Of a DNA stretch of 64,000 nucleotides, positions 22,054 through 34,169 are shown piece by piece. Positions within the stretch are counted from its first letter, which is position 1, and the number at the start of each line of letters is the position of its first letter. Source of the stretch: Astropecten irregularis (Eukaryota > Echinodermata > Asteroidea > Paxillosida > Astropectinidae); assembly GCA_963971285.1 (NCBI GenBank), contig OZ020255.1, forward strand, positions 1,240,001-1,304,000, given 5' to 3'. A model generated the notes under the pieces. It ran no database searches and had not been told where the DNA came from. It saw only the letters and a program-made list of their open reading frames with translations. The position numbers and the translations under genes are program-made.

Positions 22054-22306
22054 GGGCCATTTTCCAAACCTCAGCTCGGACTCAGACTCCGGCTCCATTT
22101 CGTGAATCCATTCTAGAATAACGGGTGTCAAAATAGAGCCTTTTGGCTGCGGTTTAGAAGTACATGTAGATACTCTATTTTGAACAAGAAAACAGAGCCT
22201 CCGCTTCCATGAAAAGCTACAACATTATCTTCAGCATATGGATGACAGAGCCGAAGCCGGAGCCGAGCCGGAACCGGAGACGGAGCCGAGCTTTGGAAAA
22301 AGGTCC
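22054..22306. repeat. CCGGCT-hexamer foldback element
   Basis: The ends GGGCCATTTTCCAAACCTC and GAGCTTTGGAAAAAGGTCC each border short GGCTCC/GGAGCC runs. Duplicated with the whole unit at 25165-25418. Confidence 0.7.
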
Positions 22307-22779
22307 TGCAAAAAAAACCTCCATCACCAATTTCGTAGTCAAAAGTATCAATCTATGTTGGATTCTGATACATCATTACAGAGTTATTGGAACGTTTAAA
22401 ATACGTGTCATTGCTGAGGTTACTACATACCAACTTGAGTATACATGGAGGCTACAATGACATTTGGGGACGGACCGGGATAAACAAAGTGGCAATTGAC
22501 GAAATACAGTAAAATCTTTCATGGCAAGTTTGAAATTTATACATGTCAGTTTGTTTTCTAAACGATTCAATGTACCAAAACATGATTATGTAAAATACAA
22601 TTGCTCTCGTGCTCTGGCTTTACCGATGACCTCTGCAAATCAAGCTGACCATTGCTTAATACATGTACATGTATGTGGTATTTGAAACGAACACAATATA
22701 CTACTATGAATGGCATTAAAACACGTTGAGGTTTCCTATGGAGCCAGTGGGGTGACATGCTCCACTCAGCAAACTATGC

Positions 22780-23155
22780 CACCTATAATATAACATAACA
22801 TAATATGAATTGGCAAAGCACGACATAATAATATAACATAATGTAACACAACGTTAAGTGATGTGACGTGATGTGACATCACGTGACGTAACTTGATGTA
22901 ATAAATATGACGTAACGATAAGATGACATGACATAAAATGACAAGACTAAACAACACAACACACAAAAGACAAGGCATTTGTAACATAACATAACATAAC
23001 ATGACATGACATGACATGACATGACATGACATAACATGACATAACATAACATAATATAACATGACACGATACGCATGGCATACATAAAATGACATGACAT
23101 GACATTTCATGACATGACATGACATTACATGACATGACATGACATGACATGTCAG
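22780..23155. repeat. (AACAT)/(GACAT)n pentanucleotide satellite
   Basis: Long runs of GACAT and AACAT pentamers with interruptions, purest at 22980-23155. They end about 45 bp from the gene D stop codon, at the boundary between the C and D duplication units. Confidence 0.85.
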
Positions 23156-23199
23156 TTAAGAATCTTCGCTCTTGGAGCCTCAGATGATGTCAGTCGTCC

Positions 23200-24785
23200 C
23201 TAGGTTTTCGAGGCTCTCATGATGTCTTCATTGGTGATGTTCACCAGCCACATATCGGAACTTTTGAATTTAGCAACTTTCGCTTCGTGTCCGCGGATAC
23301 CTGCGGCGTGCATGACGACAGTCGAGAAGTTGGCCTTCTGGGCACGTAGCTTGTAATACTTGGGCCCCCACGGGAAGAGGTCAGTGTCAAGGTGACCGAT
23401 GTTCACGCGCTCGGGTATGTCTCGACCCAGAAGACCGTTCATGATGCCTTGATCCCCTTTAATCCTTCCCGTGCGAGATTGGTTCTTCATAGCTTCGATC
23501 CAAGCCCGAATGAACTTGAGGGTGGTTTCCGTTGGCTTCAGATAAATCAAACCAGCGCAGAAATTGGAATCACTGTGTCGTTCGCGATACTTGGAATCAA
23601 TCAGAGATATGTCAAAGTCTCCTTTGAAGTAGGGGAAGGCATCCTTGAACCAGAACAAATCAGAGTCACTGAAGAGAACGTCAAGACCTTTTTCTAACAG
23701 AGAAAGCATGTACGGTTGGCGCTTCATAAAGAGCTTGAAGTACTGCTGACTGTATTGCGGTATTGATTGAGACATTTCACCGGAGTCTGTCTGTACCACA
23801 TGCACCGCTGGATCAGTCGCGGCTCTCATGTGCATGTACCGATACCCTGTCTGATCCTCAGCAATGATGGTGGTGTTCACACACACTCCTACCCTTTTGA
23901 TGCTCTCCAAGAGGTTCATGGTCATGTCCACGAAGGCTGTGTTTGTGGTCAACAGCATCATGACGCCGGGCCTCTTCTTGACGTCGTCCAGAGTGCAGTT
24001 GGACAACGGTCCTCGGACCTGTGATACATCTGATGACGCCGTCGCAGAGGGATGAGATGACACCACCTTGTGTGACGATGACAGGACACCACGTGGCGGT
24101 ACTGCAGGATTGGACGGCATGGCGTCGTGTCGCGATTGGTTACAGACCAGTTGCTCCCTCATGACGCAGTTGCACGAGGAATGAGCCTTCACGGGTTTAT
24201 GAAAAACCGCACTCCTTGATGCATAACCTAGAGTGAAAAACGTTTCAAAATCAAACATAACTTGATCAATTTTCAGCATTGGTGTCCTTTCACACGATGA
24301 CACTATTGTAATATTTCGCAACCATGAGAGCATTTCTCGAAGGGTTTTTAGCGTCGTTGGAAAAGGCCATATATTGCAAAGCAACGGGTTACAAATGACA
24401 TGCAATGACGCTATACACATGAAGAACGTGCAATTATGGCTGCGTTTGAGCGGTTAGGCCCTACTCCCGGTAACACGAATGATGCGCGCGCAATACTCTC
24501 CGGTGCAGGAGTATACTCACCATATCCAGAGAGTATACTCTCGCTGACCCGAGTGTCGTACTCCAGCCGTACGAGCGCTCAGGAGTATACTCGTGTATAA
24601 TGCGAGTAGCTCGCTCGAACGCACCCAACATGTTCATATAACATACATGTATAAGTATATACATGTACATGTACACGTGTTTTCCAATAGATAAGATAAC
24701 AAAAGTTCAACTTACTGATGAGAAATCCGAAGAATGCGGTGAATTGGAGAAGAAAGACGATTTTGTACAAAGTGCGTGTGTCCAT
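23200..24785 (-). CDS. Gene D: type II membrane nucleotide-diphospho-sugar transferase (GT77-like)
   Basis: Two minus-strand exons, 24785-24716 and 24227-23200, give 365 residues, exactly the length of gene C. Exon 1 encodes the same anchor as C (MDTRTLYKIV and on). The donor is GTAAGT, the acceptor TTCACTCTAG, in phase 1. The stem has HSSCNC and a Ser/Pro-rich section. The catalytic domain has VRGPLSNCT, CVNTTIIAED, D-S-D at residues 211-213, NFCAGL and YSTV-like FSTVVMHA blocks. The second exon frame stays open through much of the intron, which would give a false 406-residue protein without an anchor. Differences from C are few and scattered, so the duplication is recent and both copies look functional. 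It is probably a Golgi glycosyltransferase of unknown substrate. Confidence 0.88.
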
Positions 24786-24894
24786 CTTTACCACAAAATT
24801 AGTGTCCTAGAAAGAAAGAAAAAGAAGATTTTCTCATGAATTAGCAATTTGAGTACAAACTACGGTATACTACAGTACGGAGTTTCGGAAATAT

Positions 24895-25005
24895 TCTAAC
24901 GGTATGTTTCTAACAGCACCATCTTCATATCCTGACAGTTATATACATAAATCTTTGAACATTTTTGTTTGGGTACATTACCAATTATGTACTGTACCTT
25001 TAGCT
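24895..25005. repeat. AAAGG-family MITE fragment upstream of gene D
   Basis: Duplicate of the fragment at 21781-21896, carried along in the segmental duplication. Confidence 0.6.
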
Positions 25006-25164
25006 TATAGCAGTATAACTCTAGACCTTATATTGTGAGTAATTATTGAGTATATAAATGGGATAAATGTCACACAAACTCGTCATGTTTCTATTCTGTA
25101 GTCCTTTATTTTACTTTATATTTCAGTTAAACCAACATAACAACCGCCACCAACATTATCTTCT

Positions 25165-25418
25165 GGGCCATTTTCCAAACCTCAGCTCGGACTCAGACTC
25201 CGGCTCCATTTCGTGAATCCATTCTAGAATAACAGGTGTCAAAATAGAGCCTTTTGGCTGCGGTTTAGAAGTACATATAGATACTCTATTTTGAACAAGA
25301 AAACAGAGCCTCCGCTTCAATGAAAAGCTATAACATTATCTTCAGCATATGGATGGCAGAGCCGAAGCCGGAGCCGAGCCGGAACCGGAGACGGAGCCGA
25401 GATTTGGAAAAAGGTCCT
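25165..25418. repeat. CCGGCT-hexamer foldback element
   Basis: Near-identical to 22054-22306, part of the duplicated unit. Confidence 0.7.
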
Positions 25419-25909
25419 ACAAAAATAAGACCCGCAGCAAATAAACTCCATCACCAATTTCGTAGTCAAAAGTGTCAATCTATGTTTGATTCTGATACAT
25501 CATTAAAGAGTTATTGGAACGTTTAAAATGCGTGTCATTGCTGGGTTTACTACATACAACTTGAGTAAACATGGAGGCTTCAATGACATTTGGGGACGGA
25601 GAGGGATAAACAAAGTGGCAATTGACGAAATACAGTAAAATCTTTCATGGCAAGCTTGACATTTATACATGTAAGTCTGTTTTCTAAACGATTCAATGTA
25701 CCAAAAGATGATTATGTAAAATACAATTGCTTTCGTGCACTGGCTTTACCGATGACCTCTGCAAATCAAGCTGACCATTGCTTAATACATGTACATGTAT
25801 GTGGTATTTGAAACGAACGCAATACACTACTATAAATGGCATTAAAACACGTGAGGTTTCCTATGGAGCCAGTGGGTGACATGCTCCACTCAGCAAACTA
25901 TGCCATGTA

Positions 25910-26215
25910 TAATATAACATAACATAATATGAATTGGCAAAGCACGACATCATAATATAACATAATGTAACACAACGTAAAGTGATGTGACGTGATGTGA
26001 CATCACATGACGTAACTTGATGTAATCATTATGATAAAACGATAAGATGACATGACATAAAATGACAAGACTAAAACAACACAACACACAAAAGACAAGG
26101 CATTTGTAACATAACATGACATGACATGACATGACATGACATAATATAACATGACACGACACGCATGGCATACATAAAATGACATGACATTTCATGATAT
26201 GACATGACATGACAT
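25910..26215. repeat. (AACAT)/(GACAT)n pentanucleotide satellite
   Basis: Same satellite type and flanks as 22780-23155. It ends about 50 bp from the gene E stop codon. Confidence 0.85.
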
Positions 26216-26264
26216 GTCAGTTAAGAATATTCGCTCTTGGAGCCTCAGACGATGTCAGTCGTCC

Positions 26265-27475
26265 CTAGGTTTCCGAGGCTCTCATGACGTCTTCCTTGGT
26301 GATGTTCACCAGCCACATATCGGAACTTTTCAATTTGGCAACTTTCGCTTTGTGTCCGCGGATTCTTGAGGCGTGCATGACGACAGTCGAGAAGTTGGCC
26401 TTCTGGGCGCGTAGCTTGTAATACTTGGTCCCCCAGGGGAAGAGATCATTGTCAAGGTGACCGATGTTCACGTGCTCGGGTATGTCTCGGCCCAGAAGAC
26501 CGTTCATGATGAATTGATCCCCTTTGATCTTTCCCGTGCGAGATTGGTTCTTCATAGCTTCGATCCAAGCCCGAATGAACTTGAAGGTGGTTTCCGTTGG
26601 CTTCAGATAAACGAAACCGGCGTTGAAGTTGGAATCATTGCGTCGCTCGCGAAACTTGGAATCAATCATTGCTATGTCAAAGTCTCCTTTGAAGTAGGGG
26701 AATGGATCCTTGAACCAGAACAAATCAGTGTCACTGAACAGAACGTCCTGACCTTTTCTAACATAGAAAGCATGTACGGTTGGCGCTTCATAAAGAGCTT
26801 GAAGTACTGCTGACTGTATGGCGATATTGACCGAGGCATTTCACCGGAGTCTGTCTGTATCACATGCACCGCTGGATCAGTCGCGGCTCTCATGTGCAAG
26901 TAACGATACCCTGTCTGATCCTCAGCAATGATGGTGGTGTTCACACAGACTCCAACCCTTTTGATGCTCTCCAAGAGGTTCATGGTCATGTCCACGAAGG
27001 CTGTGTTTGTGGTCAACAGCATCATGACGCCGGGCCTCTTCTTGACGTCGTCCAGAGTGCAGTTGGACAACGGTCCTCGGACCTGTGATACAGCTGATGT
27101 CGCCGTCGCAGAGGGATGGGATGACACTGCCTTGTGTGACAAGGTGTCGTGTTGCGATTGGCTACAGACCAGGACCTCCCTGCTGACGCAGTTGCACGAG
27201 GGATGAGCCTTTACGGGCTTATGAACAACCGCACTCCTTGATGTATACCCTAGAGTGTTTCAAAATCAGACATTACTTCAGCAATTGTGATCAATTGTTG
27301 CAAAGCAACGGGTTACAAATGACAAGTCACGAGTCGATATACTATATACATGTACAAGTATATACACGTGTTTTGTAATAGACAAGGTAACAAAAGGTCG
27401 CTTACTAATCAAAACTCCAAAGAATGCGGTGAATTGGAGAAGAATGACGATTTTGTATAAAGTGCGTATGTCCAT
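26265..27475 (-). pseudogene. Gene E: frameshifted GT77-like glycosyltransferase copy
   Basis: The exon structure is kept: 27475-27406 (MDIRTLYKIV and anchor, donor GTAAGC) and 27249-26265, acceptor CTCTAG, phase 1. Relative to D there is an in-frame loss of 14 codons in the Ser/Pro stem (near 27142). There is also a one-base loss in a T run at 26754-26757 that shifts frame just before the D-x-D segment. The first frame dies after LEKVRTFCSVTLICSG, while the second resumes with LFWFKDPFPYFKGDFD. Downstream the conserved NFCAGL cysteine is Asn (NFNAGF). Together these suggest a decaying copy. A sequencing error could explain the shift but not the lost cysteine. Confidence 0.8.
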
Positions 27476-27567
27476 CTTTACCACACAATTGGTACCCTAG
27501 GAGGAAAAAGTACAAAGTACGGTTTACTACAGAACGGAGTTTCACAAGTGCCACACCACTTACCATT

Positions 27568-27940
27568 AAAGGTTCGGTACAGGATTGATAGCATACCCAA
27601 ACAATAATGTTCACAGATTTACGTATAACTTTCAGGGTATGAAGATGGTGTTGGTAGAACCCTACCGTGAAAATATTTCCGGCTGAAATATTGTATTTGT
27701 ACAGAAATTAATAAAACAACGACCGAAAAGAGTTTTGATTATCACAGGGTAAGATCAAAGGTAAGATCATTCTTTATGTTTAATATAAACAAATGAGTCG
27801 GGTTTTCGGTTTTGTTTCGGAGCTAGCTCGGATGTCCGATTGAGTCAAATGTTCACAGGCTTATCATTTCATGTACATGTTGGATCTGACAAAGTGTGAG
27901 TGCTGTTCTGTGACATTTACCAATCGTTTATTATTGATAG
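27568..27940. repeat. AAAGG-family MITE, longer subfamily
   Basis: It starts TTAAAGGTTCGGTACAGG and contains ACGTATAACTTTCAGGGTAT, AGATCATTCTTTATGTT and TGTGAGTGCTGTTCTGTGAC. Collinear with 45835-46171 and inverted relative to 32440 and 34725. Confidence 0.65.
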
Positions 27941-27949
27941 GTAACCTCG

Positions 27950-30700
27950 TAAAATCATGGATCTGCGCCTGGAAGAGTATACATAGGTTGGTCAGTAGGA
28001 GATGGGACAGGTCCTGGTATGGCTGTAGAGGCCCACCCGAGAGTGGCAGTCTCTATTGCAGTGGCTGCACTTGGAGAAGTCTGTACATAGGTTGGTCATA
28101 GGGAGATGGAACAGCTCCTGATATGGCTATAGAGACCCACACGAGAGCGACAGTCTCTGTTGCAGTGGCTGCACTTGGAGAAGTCTGTACATAGGTTGGT
28201 CAATGGTAGATGGAACAGCTCCTGGTATGACTGTAGAGGCCCACACGAGAGTGGCAGTCTCTATTGCAGTGGCTGCACTTGGAGAAGTCTGTACATAGGT
28301 TGGTCAGTGAGAGATGGAACAGCTCCTGATATGACTGTAGAGGCCCACACGAGAGTGGCAGTCTCTATTGCAGTGGCTGCACTTGGAGAAGTCTGTACAT
28401 AGGTTGGTCAGTGGTAGATGGAACAGCTCCTGTATGACTGTAGAGACCTATGCGAGAGTGAGTCTCTGTTGCAATGGCTGCACTTGAAATTGGAGTCGCC
28501 GGTCGTTGCGTTCTTTCTGTTCTTGCAGCGAGTACGCTTGTCCTTCTTGCCTGCTGGAATTTGGCTTCCCCTCTGTGAAGTCCCAAGGAGAGCCCCCTTT
28601 TCCACGGTCCCCTGTCAGCAGCGACCTTCTCACACTTGTTAAGATCCAGCTCGAGCACATTCATGTCTCACTTGCATGAGTCTTTGAAGCGTAGAATGGG
28701 CGACTTCTAGCATGACTACCGAATGAAAGCTCGCCGTACAGCATGTCCTTTGGAATCCTCCCATAAGGCATTCAGATGACATGACCGAGCCAGCGGAGGC
28801 GGGGCTGTCGGAGGAGTGTGCAGAGACTTGTGACCCCGGCTCGAGAGTGCACCTCTCTGACCCAGTCAGTCCACTTGATGTCTAGTATGCTCCACAGTAT
28901 GCGCATCGTCCAGCTCCTTCCTGACGGGCAGGCACTCTAAGGCCTCGAGTGTGGCACTGGTGACTATGGTTTCCCTACTGAAAGAGCTCTGAGTAATGCT
29001 CGACCCATCTGCTTTCCTTTGTCAGTGATGTTCTCGCCAGACGTGGTCTTGAGTGGCGCTGGCCTGCTTTTGGTGGCCGTAAGGGTTTCTGTAACCCGTC
29101 ATAGACCCCCACGGATATTGCCAGTATCAGCTGCAAGCTGGATGTTTTCACACAGCTGTAACCAGAAGCTGTTGGCGCAGCGCCTGGCTGTCCTTTGAAC
29201 TAAGTTGCTTCTGACCGATCTGAGGGTCTGCAGTGATGACTGGATTGGGTTCTGTTTGTGGTCTAGTGCTGCCATGCGCTTCTCTTTAGTGACGGCAGTC
29301 ATCTCAGCAGAGTTAGCTGCAAACCAGTCCTGTGACTTCCCAAATTTGGAGAAAGCAATGTCATAGGTGGTGTTCCGTAAGCAGCTCCACCTCTGATATG
29401 TGCATATCCACCCGGTCGGTTAGATCAGATGGCATCGCACAGGGACCTGGAGATTAGACCAGCTGGCGCTTTGGAATGAGTCATGCTGGTGTTGATGCGT
29501 GGTTTTCCTGGCGGCTTAGCCCTATGCAGCTTCTTCGGCAGCAGCCTGGTGTTTGAGCAGACAAGGGAGTGGTCAGTGTCACAGTCGGCGCTGTGGTAGT
29601 TGATGATGAAGTCCAGCTGATGCCAGTGCTTGGAGCGGGTTGTCGCTACGACACCTTGTGTTAGGGCTTGATCTTAAAGTAGGAGTTGGTGGTGCTGCAT
29701 AGCTCGTGGAGAGTGTACAGCTCAAGCAGCCGTTGCCTGTTCTCATTCACGCTGCCAATTCCGTGCGGACCAACTTGACAGTCAGGCCAGGAGTCGTGGT
29801 CAGCGCCTACAAAGGCATTAAAGTCGACCAGAAGCTCCAGATGTTCCTGACTAGGAATCCTGCGGATGATGGTCTGCAGATGGTCGTAGAACTCATCCTA
29901 CGTGTCCTGTGGGGAGTAGAGGGTGGGAGCGTACGCGCTGATGAGGGTGACTGGACCGTAATTATATGGAGTCGGAGGGTGTAGACACGCTCCGTTCCAC
30001 CCTCACCAGGCTCTGTCATCCTAAGCAGAGAGTGTCTGGTGTCGAAGCAGACTCCGTGATCTCTGGTGTCGTCAGCAGCCTTCTCCCTTCAGATGAAGGT
30101 GAAGTCCTTCTCTATAATGGCACTGGATTCTGCCATGCGTGTCTCCTGCAATGCAGCAATATATCCACAGGGAGTCTCAGCAGTTCGTTGTTGATCACAG
30201 CTGCCTTCCTTACCTTATCTTATACCTATCCTCTTCGGGCCCACTAGCCCATAAGGCTGCAAGTTTCTTCCTCCAGTCTGTCCTATCCACGGCTACAGCT
30301 TTGGCTTCCCTCCATAAGTCCATCCTAGGCCTTTTCTTTCCTTCTCCACAGTCCTTCACAAGGTTGTTCTTGGCCGTCCAACCCTCCTTCTTCCTTCAGG
30401 TGCCAGGTAAGGGCTGTTACACAGTGTTACACACCTGCCTTCCTTGCGTCGTCAATTACTTGGAGGTCTGTCGACACTCCCGTGGACAGGGTTCTGACAT
30501 TCCAGCAGCCCAATCGGAATGCAGGTTTCCTTTCCTGATTTGTATTTTGGGGTTTTGTCTGGTGCAAGGTTTACAGTGTGCGGGTCGGGCTGGTCAGAGA
30601 CCTGAAGCCCCACGCACCCAGTGGAGCAGGCAGACTGTGGAGGGACAGAACCTTAGTTGCAGCTGGGGGCTGCCCTGTTGAGGAAACCCTGGCGGTAACT
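27950..30700 (-). mobile_element. Internally deleted LINE (non-LTR retrotransposon) relic
   Basis: Read on the minus strand, broken frames give AP-endonuclease pieces: an AALQETRMAE stretch near 30150, SAYAPTL-like near 29930, and SKHWHQLDFII with TDHSLVCS near 29570-29630. A linker follows (ARRCANSFWLQLCENIQLA near 29130-29200). Next come the post-RT pieces (RLRWLGHVIRMPYGRIPKD near 28750-28830). Last is a C-terminal zinc-knuckle (CSHCNRDCHSRVGLYSH). The reverse-transcriptase core is missing: the linker runs directly into the post-RT section. Many stops and shifts; not active. Confidence 0.75.
27960..28480 (-). repeat. About 104-bp tandem repeat of the LINE 3' end
   Basis: Five copies, each containing ACATAGGTTGGTC and GCAGTGGCTGCACTTGGAGA. 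On the minus strand each encodes the LINE C-terminal motif C-x2-C-x3-C...H then a stop codon and a short tail. The period is not a multiple of three, so this is DNA-level reiteration and not a protein repeat. Confidence 0.8.
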
Positions 30701-30742
30701 GTTCAGTGAGGTGTAATGACCTCTTCCACTGACGGAAACAAT

Positions 30743-31125
30743 GGGGTCGATTTCACGAAACCCTGCGATCGATCTTAACTCGAGTTACGAATGATAACCC
30801 ATCGTAAGGGGGCCTATTTTACGTAGGGCTTCAATGCATCAAAGGTCCTACGATTGATAGTAAGTTACGAAGAGTCTGAAAGTATCGTCAGTGTACCTGT
30901 TTTCGAGTTATTCAATTTTCGAGGGTTGCCTTCTATACGTCACTTAATAGCGACGTGTAGGCCTGGACCACACATTCAACCAGTTGATTTGTTTTGTGTA
31001 CGGTATGTGTGCCACCGCAAGCCAAACTACAGTACCAACAGTTTACATCTGTATGTAACTTCTTGTCTTGCTTCGACAACTGGTACATCGAAGATACGTT
31101 ACAGAGAGTTTGGTGAAATCGACCG
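30743..31125. repeat. Foldback with GGTCGATTTCAC termini, split by an insertion
   Basis: The ends GGGGTCGATTTCACGAAAC and GTTTGGTGAAATCGACC are inverted, with inner ACTCGAGTTACGA. The right arm is interrupted by about 222 bp (30876-31097) between near-repeats GTTACGAAGAGT and GTTACAGAGAGT, which looks like an insertion with target duplication. Confidence 0.55.
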
Positions 31126-31178
31126 CTGGCGTCTCAATACTCTGCGCCAATGGAGATGGACTTCAAATTGTGTATTAT

Positions 31179-31412
31179 ACCTTTAAGGGTGATATCACAC
31201 TATGGTTTTTGTCAAAGGAATGCAGATTCATGGGCAAAAATATCAAGGAAGATACAGTAGCAGCCATCTGTGACTGGAAAATTCCCAGTCTCATACATTA
31301 CCCGCACTTCTTGAGAAAACAGTGAAAACGCCCACGTATTTTTTTTTTTTTTGGGGGGGGCTAATTGATTTTCCTTTTTTTTTTATAGATAAATACAGCA
31401 TTTCAGGCACAA
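31179..31412. repeat. AAAGG-family MITE fragment
   Basis: CTTTAAGGGTGATATCACAC, CAGATTCATGGGCAAAAATA and GAGAAAACAGTGAAAAC mark the left half. It degrades into T- and G-runs at 31339-31360. Confidence 0.6.
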
Positions 31413-31620
31413 ACTAGACATTAAAGTGTTCGTGGACGAACACAAAGCTGTTCCAACTTTATTTAATTAGCTTTAAGTATTGTTCCTAAAAATTTAATCA
31501 AACTGTCATCACAGAAACAACTAAGTCTTGGAGTAGCACAGACATCACACCTACCAGGTTTCATGACAATCAGACACTGATTACTAATGTTTGTATATGA
31601 AATACAAATCAGCTTTTGGG
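31412..31620. repeat. End fragment of the twin-CRE repeat element
   Basis: AACTAGACATTAAAGTGTTC, GACGAACACAAAGCTGTTCC and GGAGTAGCACAGACATCAC match the left end of 15340-16000 and the inverted end at 60640-60830. No CRE monomer remains. Confidence 0.6.
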
Positions 31621-32439
31621 TGCCGTGTTTACTGTGTACTACCAGTGCACCAGAACAGACGTATAGCACCCACAGCAACATCAGCGAAACACCGCCAGCC
31701 TCAATATGCAACCGAAGATAAATTGTTCCTGATTAAACAAATATGACTTGGAACAAAACAAACTTAGTTTTGCGGGCCGTTTGGATTCCATTTGCAGCAG
31801 TTGTATTAATAGACCAATCAATTATACTACAAAAGGTAAGCATATGCTAGCAATTGATTTTCAACAAGGACTGAGCCGCTTTTTAACCATTTTGATCGTA
31901 AAGAGAATACATGTACATGTAGTCCTATCTGCTATTTAATATTAACAGAAACACAAACTGCAGCTGTGCCAATTTTTATAGATCTGCTTCAGCAAAGAAG
32001 TGCTTAAAGGGAGCATAATATGATTTTCAAAGATGTGCGTTTTGGCTGAATTCCAAGGGGGACTTTTTAGGGGGGGGGGCCTTTGCATACTGATTTTGTA
32101 ACTTTTTGTAGTCAGAACCCCATATCCGCAAGCTTTGTTAATATAAACCTGGTTAAGTATATTGCGAGTGAAACACAGACCAAAATGGCCGCCGATTTCT
32201 ATAGTGATGATTTTCATTTTACAGGGGCCTATAGAAATTCGCACCTGTGCAGTTAACTTGAATGCAAAATGTAATTAAGTTAAATTGTTCTGTCATGGTA
32301 TTAAAAAAACCGATCTGTCTGCTGTTATCTTCTTGTCACGCGCGGCTGTTGCTTGGGCGTGAGCAGTCGAACGTGGATGTAGCAGTCGATTGTGTTCAGT
32401 ATTACAATGTATGAGGCTTTGTTAGTTTGTTGATCCATG

Positions 32440-32788
32440 ATTGGTAAAGGTCATAGAACAGCACTCACACTTTGTCTGATCAAACATGTACATAAAATAA
32501 TAAAACTGTGAAAATTTGAGCTCAATCAGACATCTGAGTCAAAATGGCGAAAACCCGACTCAATTATTTCTTAAAACTTAAAGAATGGTATTTGATCTTA
32601 CCCGGAGATTAAAACTGTTTTCGGTCTTTGTTTTACTATTTTCTAGATAAATACACGATTTCAGGTGGGAATATTTCAACGGTATATGTTTCTATCAGTA
32701 CCATCTTAATATCCTGGAAGTTATAGGTAAATCTGTGAACATTACTGTTTATGTATGTTAACAATCCTAAACTGTACTTTTAAGTTTC
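32440..32788. repeat. AAAGG-family MITE, longer subfamily
   Basis: It runs from ATGATTGGTAAAGGTCATAG to CTAAACTGTACTTTTAAG and includes the CTTACCCGGAGATTAAAACT and CGGTATATGTTTCTATCAG blocks. Confidence 0.65.
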
Positions 32789-32910
32789 CCTTAAGGTTAT
32801 TTGATGATTTATGTATTAAAAAACTGCAGTGCTATCGTGGCGTACAGACACATTATATGCAACACAGATGACCCCCATCCATACATTGGTGCATGGAAAA
32901 CCAACAAACT

Positions 32911-33200
32911 AAACCAGCAGTAGGACACAGCAGTAGGACGCAACAGTACGACACAACAGAGGACACAACAGTAGGACAAAACAGTAGGAAGAAACAGTAG
33001 GATGCAACAGTAGGACGCAACGGTAGGACGAAAAAGTAGGATGCAACAGTAGGACGCGACAGTAGGACGCAACAGTAATGCAACAGTAGGACACAACAGT
33101 AGGACACAACAGTAGGCCGCAGTATCTTGCTATTAGGTCAGTAAGTAGCAACAGTAATGCAACAGTAGGACACAACAGTAGGACGCAACAGTAGGACGCA
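32911..33200. repeat. 13-bp minisatellite (ACAGTAGGACGCA)n
   Basis: About twenty imperfect copies, with one interruption near 33115-33150. The minus-strand Cys/Tyr/Leu-rich frames are artefacts of it. Confidence 0.85.
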
Positions 33201-33832
33201 ATTTTGGCGGCAATTGGATCAACTTAGTAAGACGTATCGATAGGTAATGAAGCAGAATTCAATTTAAATCAACTGTAACGCTATCTTGTATACTTCGGTT
33301 CTAATGTGCCTATGCAATACAGGCGATTTTCACATTAGAGGTTGTCTGTGTTGGTTTCGAACCCTTATCGTCAGACTTGGCTGACAAGCAGCTGCCGACA
33401 GCACACCTGGCTTTGATATCCGCCTCAAATGCAATCCCTGCTAAATGCCACACAACGTTTGTTTTTCAATTTGTGGGGGGGAAATTAAAAATAAATTAAT
33501 TTCGATGACGATAGTGTTTTTCAGAGGAAATCCTTTCACAGAAAAGATCGATACTAACAATAATGCCACAGTATTGCAAACACGTAAGCTTATAATGATA
33601 TGCAGCAAGCTGTCCTGGAAAAAAATATAAAATTAATAACGGGTCTAGAAATGTACAAAGCTAAATCTAATTTAAGTTAATTGATCATTCTGATCGTAAA
33701 AGAACGGGAAACACGATCGTGGAACAGCTGTTGTTTACATTTCTAGTCAACTGCGATTTAGCTGTGCACGTCTACAATCTAGTTAAAATATGAGTCCCGG
33801 AATTTGTAATGTTCTATTTTTTTTCAATACAA

Positions 33833-34165
33833 TTAAAGGTACTATCATGCTCACATAATTACCTATAACTTACAATGTATAAAGACGGTGATGGTAGAAA
33901 CATACCGTTAAAACAGCCTGAAATGCTGTATTTATCTGGAAAAGAGTAAAACCAATGACTAATATTATTTTTGATCTTTTACAGATCGAAAATAAAAGAG
34001 GAAATACTTAAAACATACTGTGGCCGTTTTCACTGTTTTCTCAAAACGTGGGCACCGTATGGGACTGGAATTCTCACGGATGACTGTTACTGTATCTTCC
34101 TTGATATTTTTTTGACATGAATCTACATTTTCTTTGACAAAACCAAAGTATGATATTACCAATAA
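33833..34165. repeat. AAAGG-family MITE
   Basis: It starts ATTAAAGGTACTATCATGC and ends AACCAAAGTATGATATTACC, with all central blocks present. About 330 bp. Confidence 0.7.
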
Positions 34166-34169
34166 ATTT

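Noticed and set aside
22766-23150. Met/Cys/His-rich minus-strand frames
   Set aside because: Translations of the (GACAT)n satellite.
24228-24420. N-terminal extension of gene D catalytic frame
   Set aside because: Intron read-through; the acceptor at 24228 is conserved with C and E.
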